NCBI GenBank assembly: GCA_018692355.1
Contig: JABHKE010000201.1
Coordinates: forward strand, 1 to 35,652
DNA from: Fidelibacterota bacterium
Lineage (GTDB): Bacteria; Fidelibacterota; Marinisomatia; Marinisomatales; UBA1611
Direction: 5' to 3'
Length of the DNA: 35,652 nt
Numbering within the stretch: position 1 is the first letter of the stretch; every line of letters starts with the position of its first letter. A program made the position numbers and the translations under genes. Shown in pieces: positions 15,675-23,201 of the stretch. The notes beneath the pieces are model-generated. The model did not search any database. It saw nothing but the letters and a program-made list of their open reading frames with translations, and was not told where the DNA came from.

Positions 15675-16865
15675 ATGAGTGTAGCAACTGCGTCACCGCC
15701 AAAAGCTTCGACACGAGAATTCATTCGCAAAGGGCAACCACCAACAGAAGATTACAGGGAATTACTTTTTGATCTGGAAGCGAAAGGCGAATTGGAAGTC
15801 CAACGAGTGCCGGAACCTTTTGTGGAAGTAGAAACAAAATATGGTCGAAAAAAGAAAATTCCGTTAGAGTTTACATGGCATCATAAGTCCTGTGGCCAAT
15901 GTGGACATATTCCAGGATACTCAACAGCAATTTTCTGGTTGAATCGCCAGTTTAACAAAGATTATCATGACCCAAAAGATCAGTCATCGTGCACCGCGTG
16001 GAATTATTATGCATCGTCTACTTCCAATTCTGCCGCGCAAGCAGCGGTGGCAATCCGGAATTTTGCCCAGGCAAAATTAGATGGCTATTTCCCCTTGATT
16101 CATTGCGGTACCAGTTATGGCCATTATAAAGAAGTTCGTGAAGAGATTTTGCACCATCAAAAATTGCGGGATCAAGTACGGAAAGTAATGGATCGATTGA
16201 AAATGCCCTTTGTTTTTCCGGAAGAAATTGTTCATTACTCTGAATGGGTGCATGTGATGGCCGATGATATTGCAAAAAAACAAGTATTGGACTTTTCCAA
16301 TATTAGAACCACCGTTCACCCCGCATGTCACTATCACAAACTGGTGGTGGAAGATGCCATATATGATCGTGATTTATATGATGGTCAACGCACAGCAATT
16401 GTCAGTGGTTTGGTCAAAGCGTTGGGAGCGGAAGTTGCTGATTATTCAACTTGGCATGACTGCTGTGGATTTGGTTTTCGCCACATTTTAGTGAGTCGGG
16501 ATTTTTCAAGATCTTTTGCAACCATTCGGAAGATTGAACGGATGAAAGAAGAAGCGAATCCTGATGTAACATTGACTCATGATACTGGCTGTGTGACGAC
16601 ATTGGATAAAAGTCAATTTTCGACACAAGCTCATGGAAGAAATGTGGGAATTCCAGTCATGTCCGATGCGCAATTTGCCGCGTTAGCCATGGGTGCTCAT
16701 CCCTACAAAGTTTGCCAGCTTCATTGGCATGGAGTGGATATGAAACCGCTAATGGAAAAAATGGGAATCGATCATGAAAAAGCATGGGCAGAGTTTGAAG
16801 AAGTTGCAGGACGCTTAAAAGAAAATGGAACAGAATTTATGACATGGGAGGATGCAGATGCCTAA
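15675..16865 (+). CDS. hdrB1: sHdr subunit HdrB1 (CCG-domain protein)
   Basis: A 396-residue subunit with two cysteine-rich CCG-like domains, which in HdrB bind non-cubane 4Fe-4S clusters where sulfur chemistry happens. The first has C73, C76, C106 and C144 (SCGQCGHIP, CTAWNYY, LIHCGTSYGH). The second has C218 (HPACHYH), C263-C264 (WHDCCGFG) and C306 (HDTGCVTT), where the canonical CxxC has lost its last Cys. It carries an N-terminal extension of about 65 residues. Its 3' end overlaps the hdrA start. It is likely part of the catalytic core with HdrA and HdrC1. Confidence 0.9.
   Translation: MSVATASPPKASTREFIRKGQPPTEDYRELLFDLEAKGELEVQRVPEPFVEVETKYGRKKKIPLEFTWHHKSCGQCGHIPGYSTAIFWLNRQFNKDYHDPKDQSSCTAWNYYASSTSNSAAQAAVAIRNFAQAKLDGYFPLIHCGTSYGHYKEVREEILHHQKLRDQVRKVMDRLKMPFVFPEEIVHYSEWVHVMADDIAKKQVLDFSNIRTTVHPACHYHKLVVEDAIYDRDLYDGQRTAIVSGLVKALGAEVADYSTWHDCCGFGFRHILVSRDFSRSFATIRKIERMKEEANPDVTLTHDTGCVTTLDKSQFSTQAHGRNVGIPVMSDAQFAALAMGAHPYKVCQLHWHGVDMKPLMEKMGIDHEKAWAEFEEVAGRLKENGTEFMTWEDADA
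16846..16851 (+). promoter_or_regulatory. Shine-Dalgarno that sets the hdrA start
   Basis: GGGAGG ends directly at the first possible ATG (16852) and lies 6 nt before the second one (16858). The spacing makes 16858 the likely start of hdrA. Confidence 0.6.
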
Positions 16866-17919
16866 TTTGCCTATTTTAGTAATTGGTGGCGGACCCGCCG
16901 GGCTCGAAGCAGCCCGGGGAATCGCCGATCTTGGATATAATGCAATCTTGGTGGACAAAGCAGAATTTTTGGGTGGTACACCCATTTCTGCAGATTATGC
17001 AGCCATCACGCCAGACATGCGGAATACGGAAGAAGCCATGAATGAAATGATCGAAAAAGTCACAGATAATCCCCTGGTTGATATTCGATTAAATACGATT
17101 GTGACAGCATCGGAAGGCGAAGCTCCAAATCTGAATGTGACACTGAAAAATGGAAAAGGTGACGAAACCATAAATGTGGGCAGTATTGTTGTCGCAACGG
17201 GTTTCCAACATTTTGATCCGGGCAAGGAAACACAAATGTATGGTTATTATGAATATGATGATGTCATCACATTAGTGGATGCAGAACGGATGCTGAAAGC
17301 GGGGGACTTTGTTCGACCTTCAACGGGTGAAAAACCTAAACAGGTATGTTTTATCCAGTGTGTTGGCAGCCGGGACAGGCAAATTGGGAATTTTTGGTGT
17401 TCGAAAGTTTGTTGTGGCATTGCTACAAAAGAAGCCATAGAAATTCGCCATTTGTTACCGGATTGCCGTGTTTTTGTATTTTACATTGATATGCGTATGT
17501 ATGGATTTTGGGAAGATGAACTTTATTGGAAAGCCCAGGAGGAATATAAAGTCAACTTTATTCGCGGTATCGTAACAGAAATTACACAACGGGGTGATAC
17601 TGTTGTAGTTAAGGGTGAAGACACCACCATGGGTCGTCCCATGGAAGTGCCCATGGATGTGGTCATATTGTCCGTTGGCATGGAACCCAGTGAAGGAACG
17701 AAAGAAATGTCAAAAATATTTGATATACCATTGGAATCCCATGGATTTATTGAGACTATTGGCGGTGCATTAAATACGGTAGAGACTCAAGTTCCCGGTG
17801 TCTTTGCTGCCGGCGCAACCACAGGACCAGCTGATTTAGAAGACTCTATTTCAACGGGAGGTTCTGCAGCTATGAAGTCATGTGCTTTCGTAAGAAAAGC
17901 TGATTTAAAACTCGCTTAA
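16858..17919 (+). CDS. hdrA: sHdr subunit HdrA (FAD-dependent)
   Basis: A 353-residue flavoprotein core of the complex. The N-terminus has the Rossmann motif ILVIGGGPAGLEAARG and the middle has IVVATGFQHFDPG. HdrA-specific cysteines are at 164, 168, 181, 185 and 186 (VCFIQCVGSRD and FWCSKVCCGIA). It is the short form, without the extra ferredoxin domains of methanogen HdrA, as typical for sHdr. I chose 16858 over the ATG at 16852 because of the GGGAGG spacing. The gene overlaps hdrB1 by 8 nt. The flavin probably collects electrons from sulfur oxidation. Confidence 0.93.
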   Translation: MPNLPILVIGGGPAGLEAARGIADLGYNAILVDKAEFLGGTPISADYAAITPDMRNTEEAMNEMIEKVTDNPLVDIRLNTIVTASEGEAPNLNVTLKNGKGDETINVGSIVVATGFQHFDPGKETQMYGYYEYDDVITLVDAERMLKAGDFVRPSTGEKPKQVCFIQCVGSRDRQIGNFWCSKVCCGIATKEAIEIRHLLPDCRVFVFYIDMRMYGFWEDELYWKAQEEYKVNFIRGIVTEITQRGDTVVVKGEDTTMGRPMEVPMDVVILSVGMEPSEGTKEMSKIFDIPLESHGFIETIGGALNTVETQVPGVFAAGATTGPADLEDSISTGGSAAMKSCAFVRKADLKLA

Positions 17920-17939
17920 ATAAACAGGTTGGTTTTTTA

Positions 17940-18695
17940 ATGTTATATGATGATGTAAGTGTTAAGGATGTGGTGGATTCTGAATCCGCATTGGAATTCA
18001 TGAAGGAAGCAACAAAGTTAGCAACATCCGCTGAACTGGAAAATATCGGGCAAAAGTTAGAAGAGAAAAGCGATCTTTTTAATTCTATATTAAATCCTGA
18101 AGACATTTCAACCATGTCTGAAGATGATTTTAAAAAAGTTGTCGGAAAAATATTTTCTATTCGACGAAAATCAAAACGACTGTTAAAAGCAAATGGGTTT
18201 GAAAACATACGAAATAATATGGAGACTCTCTTATATGGCGATGATCCTATTGAAAACCGGTTTAATCATTTTGTCGATTCCATAGAAAACATAGAAGAGA
18301 AAATGCGAATTAATTTTGCCAGTGAACTATTGCATTTTACTCATCCAAAAAAATATTGGCTTTGGACAAATTGGATTTGGGATCCGGATGCAAATACAGG
18401 CGCACTGCCTTTAGTTGTCCAGGAAGATGTAGATCTTTTATCAGAAACTAATGGTGGCATCTATCGTAAAGTAGGGGAAGCGATTATATTTGTAAATGCA
18501 GTCGGGCACGCTAAAAGTTTTTCAAGCATGGGCAGGGGATTATTTGGTACGGATGTATTGTTAGCTTGTGTCTATGCTGTTTATATGTACACTGTATTTA
18601 AAGTAAAACTTTCCCAGGAATTCAATCGCATTTTGCCGGAATTACCGGAATTAACACAACGGGTTCTTGGCGTACATAATTTGGAGAAAAATTAG
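17940..18695 (+). CDS. sHdr-associated Hyp protein
   Basis: A 251-residue protein of unknown function at the position (hdrA-hyp-hdrC2) where every classical sHdr locus has its conserved hypothetical gene. The N-terminal half is charged and helical (MKEATKLATSAELENIGQKL, KVVGKIFSIRRKSKRLLKANGF). The C-terminal half has aromatic segments such as KKYWLWTNWIWDPDANTGALP and a hydrophobic stretch near LLACVYAVYMYTVF. It has one Cys, so no metal-cluster motif. The hydrophobic stretch is too short and isolated to call it a membrane protein. It is probably a structural part of the complex. No reaction can be assigned. Confidence 0.85.
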   Translation: MLYDDVSVKDVVDSESALEFMKEATKLATSAELENIGQKLEEKSDLFNSILNPEDISTMSEDDFKKVVGKIFSIRRKSKRLLKANGFENIRNNMETLLYGDDPIENRFNHFVDSIENIEEKMRINFASELLHFTHPKKYWLWTNWIWDPDANTGALPLVVQEDVDLLSETNGGIYRKVGEAIIFVNAVGHAKSFSSMGRGLFGTDVLLACVYAVYMYTVFKVKLSQEFNRILPELPELTQRVLGVHNLEKN

Positions 18696-18697
18696 TT

Positions 18698-20002
18698 ATG
18701 GCTGATCATAAATATGAAAAATGGATAGAAAAGGATAATGTCGTTATCGATGGAATTGATGTTTCCGGTGAATGGAACAGAATGTATGAACCGCGAGAAA
18801 TCATGGAATACGACCTGACCTATATGGACAAAGTTACGGAATTGGATGGTGGCGAATCCATGGGTTGGTGTTACCAATGCGCCCAGTGTATTGGCGTGTG
18901 TCCTATCGATAATGTGGGCAGTTATGGTCCCCGGAAAATTTTTCGCAAACTTCAAACGGGTCTAAACCTGTTTGAAGATAAAGATTTATGGCTTTGTACC
19001 ACCTGTACAAATTGTGTTCGCGTATGTCCAAAAGAAGTGGATATGATAAAAATCATGCCGGCAGTTAGAGAGCAAGCTGTACTGAACGGTCATGTTCCGG
19101 ATGAACTTCAAGATATGCTGCAAAATGTCGCGGAATATGGAAATCCCATGGGTGAATCGGCTCGCAAGCGCGTGAAATGGATGAAGAAATTTGAAGAACC
19201 GGTTCGAGATTTATCCAAAGAAGATAATCCCCAGCCAGTAGATGTCTTGTGGTATGTGAGTGACTATTTTTCATACCATAACCGCGGTAATGATGCGGCA
19301 AAAGCTATGGTTCGCGTTTTTAATCGTTTGGGGATTGATTACGGTATTTTAGGGAAAGAAGAAAAGTGTGATGGCGATTCCCAGCGATTGGTTGGTGAAA
19401 CAGGTTTATTTGAAGAATTAGCCGAGCATAATGGTGCACAGTTTGAAAAATATGAGCACAACAACCTGGTGGTGAGCGATCCCCACGCTTATAATGCTTT
19501 CAAAAATTTCTATCCAAAAGTGACAAAAAAAGAATATAACGTCCAGCATTATACCCAATTTTTATCAGAGCATGTTGATGCCCTTCAGTCTCTGATGAAA
19601 CGGCCTTACCCAAAGAAAGTTACATTCCATGATCCGTGTTATCTTGGTCGCCATAATGGCGAGTATAATGCACCACGTACGCTACTTAATGCAATTCCTG
19701 GTATTGAGTTTATGGAAATGTATCGCTGTAAAGAACAAGGTTACTGTTGCGGTGGTGGCGGTGGTGGAATGTGGCTGGATGGATTGGTTGCAGATCATAC
19801 ATCAGAACGCCTTTCCGAAAACCGTGTGAAAGAAGCTATCGAAGTAGGTGCAGAAGTATTAGCAGTATGTTGTCCATATGAAGTATCACGATTCGAAGAT
19901 GCGGTAAAATCAACCAATAACGATGGCAAACTTCAAGTACTTGATATTATAGAAATCATGGATTATTCCATGGGAAATAGTGATGTTTTGGGCGATGCTT
20001 AA
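18698..20002 (+). CDS. hdrB3: Fused sHdr subunit HdrC2-HdrB2 (HdrB3/HdrD-like)
   Basis: A 434-residue protein that combines two sHdr subunits. The HdrC2-like N-terminus has clusters CYQCAQCIGVCP (C58, C61, C64, C68) and CTTCTNCVRVCP (C100, C103, C106, C110). The HdrB2-like C-terminus, from about residue 180, has a CCG domain with C314 (HDPCYLGRHNG), C350-C351 (GYCCGGGGGG) and C391-C392 (AVCCPYE). The first CCG repeat is degenerate, keeping only C224. In type I loci the two subunits are separate genes. A fusion followed by etfAB and EMO fits the type II arrangement. It starts 2 nt after hyp. The symbol is a best match to published naming and not certain. Confidence 0.88.
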   Translation: MADHKYEKWIEKDNVVIDGIDVSGEWNRMYEPREIMEYDLTYMDKVTELDGGESMGWCYQCAQCIGVCPIDNVGSYGPRKIFRKLQTGLNLFEDKDLWLCTTCTNCVRVCPKEVDMIKIMPAVREQAVLNGHVPDELQDMLQNVAEYGNPMGESARKRVKWMKKFEEPVRDLSKEDNPQPVDVLWYVSDYFSYHNRGNDAAKAMVRVFNRLGIDYGILGKEEKCDGDSQRLVGETGLFEELAEHNGAQFEKYEHNNLVVSDPHAYNAFKNFYPKVTKKEYNVQHYTQFLSEHVDALQSLMKRPYPKKVTFHDPCYLGRHNGEYNAPRTLLNAIPGIEFMEMYRCKEQGYCCGGGGGGMWLDGLVADHTSERLSENRVKEAIEVGAEVLAVCCPYEVSRFEDAVKSTNNDGKLQVLDIIEIMDYSMGNSDVLGDA

Positions 20003-20038
20003 TTCCATAGATTATTTTAACAAATCGAAAGCGTAATT

Positions 20039-20719
20039 TTGGCAAACTCATTCATTCGTATCGTTCAAAATCCAATTTTACGAAGTCATTTGGACCGTGT
20101 CGCGTCCAAAACTGGTATTGAGTTCAATGATTTGGAATTGGTGTCAGCACTGTCTGATGAAATAATCCCTACCATGATAATATTTGAAATTGAAATGGAA
20201 AACTCTATTGAATTCATTTCAAAATGGAAAGAAAAATGGCCGAAATGTTTTTTGGCAGCTGCTGTAACCCAGCCTGATAGAGAATTATGGATGGCAGCAG
20301 ATGCAGCCGGATGCGATCTCGTATCGAATCGGGGTGCTTTACCCAATTTATTGAGAAAAAAAATTGTCTCTTTTCTTGATGGCATTGAAAGTTTAACGCC
20401 AGAAACGGTATGCTTATTGACAAAGTCAGTAGTAAATGAAGGCGATGGATTGGTGGCTCGATTACCTGATAATCCAGAAGATCCAATCTGTGTTTTTAGA
20501 ATAGAAGATGAGTATTATGGGATTCGCGATGCATGCCCCCACGCCGGATTTGCTTTAGCGGACGGTGAATTTGATGTAACCACAGGGATCGTCACATGTC
20601 CGGAACACGGCAGTCGTTTTAATGTTCACTCGGGTGAACGAATCCAGGGTCCTGCAGATTATTCAATTAAAACCTATCCCGTAAAAGTAGATGGGGATGA
20701 TATCTATGTTTATGTATAA
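20039..20719 (+). CDS. Rieske 2Fe-2S protein with N-terminal receiver-like domain
   Basis: A 226-residue protein with two parts. Residues about 1-112 look like a small alpha/beta domain of receiver or flavodoxin type (TMIIFEIEM, CFLAAAVTQPDRELWMAADAAGCDLVSNRGALPNLL). Residues about 125-226 form a Rieske ferredoxin domain with C166-P-H168 and C187-P-E-H190 as 2Fe-2S ligands. It has no signal or membrane segment, so it is cytoplasmic. It sits between the HdrC2-B2 fusion and etfBA, where it might carry electrons or sense redox state. The start is a TTG at 20039, since the next in-frame ATG would cut into the first domain. I do not know this as a standard sHdr component. Confidence 0.8.
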   Translation: MANSFIRIVQNPILRSHLDRVASKTGIEFNDLELVSALSDEIIPTMIIFEIEMENSIEFISKWKEKWPKCFLAAAVTQPDRELWMAADAAGCDLVSNRGALPNLLRKKIVSFLDGIESLTPETVCLLTKSVVNEGDGLVARLPDNPEDPICVFRIEDEYYGIRDACPHAGFALADGEFDVTTGIVTCPEHGSRFNVHSGERIQGPADYSIKTYPVKVDGDDIYVYV

Positions 20720-20736
20720 CCTGTTACCTTTTTAAA

Positions 20737-21264
20737 ATGACTGCAGAAAAAACAAATGAATTAGAATTGATAAATTCACTGTCGGACGCGGCTTGGGAAC
20801 GAATCCGATCTTTGGCTTTATCAACAGCAAAATATGAAAATTTTGTCCGATTAGGCTCTGCCCCAACTCCCGATAAGGGCGAATTAAAAAAGGGAGTTTG
20901 GAATGGGCTCAATTCAGAAGATAATCCCAAATCTATGGCGATTGATTTTGTTTTATTATCACTCGGGTGCGCACTGGAAAGAGATAATTCAAGTATATTA
21001 ATGAAAATGGGTGAGTCAGAATCTATTTCTCCCAGAAGTTTGGCAAAATACTTGGGTATGACTGAACTGATAATACGAGAACGGATGAATGCCCTATTCC
21101 AATCAGGTTTTGTGGGCAGAAATTATGAAAGTGGCACTTACTTTTTAACGGATTCTGGAAAATCATTGGTTATGATGATTAATCAAATAGTGAATCGGTT
21201 GGCAGAAACAATCAATCAAAAATTACCAGATTTGGTGAGTAAAGGATATGAACCCCGTTTATGA
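20737..21264 (+). CDS. Winged-helix protein of unknown function
   Basis: A 175-residue protein. The N-terminal half (residues 1-90) is not recognised. The C-terminal half resembles a winged helix-turn-helix: SPRSLAKYLGMTELIIRERM reads as the helix-turn-helix, and SGFVGRNYESGTYFLTDSG as the wing. That would make it a DNA-binding regulator inside the operon, separate from the ArsR-like one. It could instead be a protein-interaction domain. Its last bases overlap the start of a broken tusA-like gene (ATGA at 21261-21264), so the two were translationally coupled. It follows the Rieske gene by 17 nt. Confidence 0.65.
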   Translation: MTAEKTNELELINSLSDAAWERIRSLALSTAKYENFVRLGSAPTPDKGELKKGVWNGLNSEDNPKSMAIDFVLLSLGCALERDNSSILMKMGESESISPRSLAKYLGMTELIIRERMNALFQSGFVGRNYESGTYFLTDSGKSLVMMINQIVNRLAETINQKLPDLVSKGYEPRL

Positions 21265-21491
21265 AAGTTGATGCACATATTGAAACAGGTGATTGTGGAA
21301 TGGGAATGCCGGTGATCCGTTCGTGGCGGGCCATGAAAAAAATATCTATAGGCAATGTGCTGCAATTAACAAGTTCTCATCCATGAGCTGTTCCTGATAT
21401 AGAAGCCTGGTGCAGGTCGACTGGACATAAATTATTAAAGATTGTAGAAGATGGACAAACGCGACAGTTTTTTGTCCAAAAAATGAAATAA
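21261..21491 (+). pseudogene. TusA-like gene with in-frame TGA and altered active-site motif
   Basis: From the ATG at 21261 the frame gives a TusA-like protein: IETGDCGMGMPVIRSWRAM, then NVLQLTSSHP, an in-frame TGA at 21384-21386, then AVPDIEAWCRSTGHKLL and a TAA at 21489-21491. The second half clearly matches the ATDPG-xxxD-AW-RRTGH part of TusA at 12984. The stop occupies the glycine of the DPG motif, one base change from GGA. The CPxP sulfur-carrier site reads MGMP, so the usual Cys is absent, although a cysteine (C12, in GDCGMG) lies just before. TGA ends other genes here, so it is not recoded. Either it is decaying, or a single base is wrong. Confidence 0.75.
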
Positions 21492-21504
21492 AAAAGGATA
21501 TAAA

Positions 21505-22251
21505 ATGAAAATTGCTGTCATGTTAAAACAAGTCCCTGATTTGGTGGAAGACTTGGAAGTAGATGCTTCCGGAATATCACTGGATACGGATGATATAAAA
21601 TTTAAATTGAATGAATTTGACGACCATGCATTGGAAGAAGCGATTTTGTTAAAAGAAAGTGGTGCCGCCGATGAAGTAGTTGTGATAGCTGTGGATGGTG
21701 ATGGTGTAGATAAAATGCTTTTTACCGCCATTGCCAAAGGGGCGGATAAAGCCGTGAAGCTCAATGGAGGAAAGCCAGGCGATAGTCATCAACTGGGGAA
21801 AGCATTCTCCAATGCACTAGGTTCCGAAGGTTTTGATATGGTTTTTACTGGTGTTCAATCTGTGGATGATCGTGATGGACAATTGGGACCGATTGTGGCG
21901 AGTTATCTCGGTGCACCATGTGTTAGTGTAGTGTCCGGTGTGAGTGTTTCAGGCGGTACGGCTGTAGTGCATAAAGAATATTCCGGTGGAATGATGGGTG
22001 AATTTGAAGTGGATATGCCTGCGGTTTTGGGAATTCAAGCTGCGAAGCAAGCGCCGAGATATGCACCGGTGAGTAAAATTCGCCAAGTGCAAGAAACGGC
22101 ATCCATTGAAGAAGTTCCCATGGGAGATTTAGGTTCGGGGAGTGGAAGTAGCGTGACATCCATGGCACCGCCTGCGAAAGGATCCGGGGCGAAAATGCTG
22201 GACGATGTTGAAGAATTAATTGATGTATTGAAAGATAAGGGAGCGATCTAA
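21505..22251 (+). CDS. etfB: Electron transfer flavoprotein, beta subunit
   Basis: A 248-residue EtfB. The family start KIAVMLKQVPD is followed by KLNEFDDHALEEAILLKES and the adenine-nucleotide-binding region (FTGVQSVDDRDGQLGPIVA). The C-terminus has a Gly/Ser-rich stretch near 210-225 (GDLGSGSGSS) before the last helix. Its stop overlaps the etfA start by one base. In type II sHdr loci, EtfAB is proposed to take electrons from the sHdr complex and deliver them to EMO, encoded two genes downstream. No acyl-CoA dehydrogenase is near, which argues against a fatty-acid role. Confidence 0.93.
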   Translation: MKIAVMLKQVPDLVEDLEVDASGISLDTDDIKFKLNEFDDHALEEAILLKESGAADEVVVIAVDGDGVDKMLFTAIAKGADKAVKLNGGKPGDSHQLGKAFSNALGSEGFDMVFTGVQSVDDRDGQLGPIVASYLGAPCVSVVSGVSVSGGTAVVHKEYSGGMMGEFEVDMPAVLGIQAAKQAPRYAPVSKIRQVQETASIEEVPMGDLGSGSGSSVTSMAPPAKGSGAKMLDDVEELIDVLKDKGAI

Positions 22252-23198
22252 TGGGCGATATTTTAGTCATAACAGAACATTTAAAAGGTGAGTTTCAGGA
22301 CATTACGTTTGAAATGCTGGGGAAAGCAAAAGAATTAGCAGGTGCATCTGGTGGACAGTGTATTGCTGTAACTTTTGGAAATATGAATGGAAAAGTCAGT
22401 GAATTAGGCGCCGCTGATTCTGTTGTTTCTGTTGGTGGAAGCGATGATTTCAATCCGGAATCCTATGCTGCAGCTGTGCAATCAGTCGTCAGTGAAAAAT
22501 CCCCTTCATTAGTGATGGTAGGTTCTACATCCATGGGAATGGATATTGCCAATTCCATTGCGACGGCATTAGAAATGCCAACGGTATCCTACTGTGCAGA
22601 CATGAGTGCAAGTGGTGGCGGATTTTCAGTCACCAGTTCTATGTATGGTGGAAAAATGAATGTGGTCACCGATGTAACCGGTTCTGCTGTGGCGATGGTT
22701 TTGGCGGGCGCATTCAATGCCGATGCAGGGAAAAGTGCCGGGTCACCATCCGTTGAAGATTTTGCTGCTGATTCAGGTGCAGGGAAAGTTCGATTTAAAC
22801 AACTCATTGAACCGGAAGCAGCAGATGTGGATATTACTCAAAGTGAAATTCTTGTAGCTGTGGGTCGCGGAATCGGAAGCAAAGATGACATTGAATTGGC
22901 AGAAGAATTAGCCGAAGTATTGGATGCAGATTTAGCATGTTCCCGTCCGTTGGTGGATGCAGGTTGGATGTCAAAAGCCCATCAAGTGGGTAAATCCGGA
23001 ATGAAAGTGAAGCCGAAAGTCTATATTGCTTTGGGCATATCCGGAGCGCCGGAACATATCGAAGGAATGAAAAGTTCAACCACAATAATTGCCATCAATT
23101 CTGATAAAAATGCCCCGATCTTTGATGTAGCTCATTACGGCATGGCAGAAGATTTATTCGACGTAGTAGAAGAATTGGTAGAAGAATTGGAAGATTAA
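22251..23198 (+). CDS. etfA: Electron transfer flavoprotein, alpha subunit
   Basis: A 315-residue EtfA. The N-terminal domain starts with ILVITEHLKGEFQDITFEML. The C-terminal FAD domain is well preserved: VAVGRGIGSKDDIELAEELAE, SRPLVDAGWMSKAHQVGKSG, YIALGISGAPEHIEGM and INSDKNAPIFDVAHYGMAED. No extra ferredoxin domain is present. It overlaps etfB by 1 nt and lies 3 nt before the EMO gene, so EtfB, EtfA and EMO are made together as an electron route from cytoplasm to membrane quinone. Confidence 0.94.
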   Translation: MGDILVITEHLKGEFQDITFEMLGKAKELAGASGGQCIAVTFGNMNGKVSELGAADSVVSVGGSDDFNPESYAAAVQSVVSEKSPSLVMVGSTSMGMDIANSIATALEMPTVSYCADMSASGGGFSVTSSMYGGKMNVVTDVTGSAVAMVLAGAFNADAGKSAGSPSVEDFAADSGAGKVRFKQLIEPEAADVDITQSEILVAVGRGIGSKDDIELAEELAEVLDADLACSRPLVDAGWMSKAHQVGKSGMKVKPKVYIALGISGAPEHIEGMKSSTTIIAINSDKNAPIFDVAHYGMAEDLFDVVEELVEELED

Positions 23199-23201
23199 TC
23201 T

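Noticed and set aside
21384-21386. TGA in the tusA-like gene read as selenocysteine or glycine
   Set aside because: TGA ends several intact genes here (for example kmo and etf-neighbour genes), so it is not reassigned, and the position aligns with glycine rather than cysteine, with no selenocysteine-insertion hairpin noticed.
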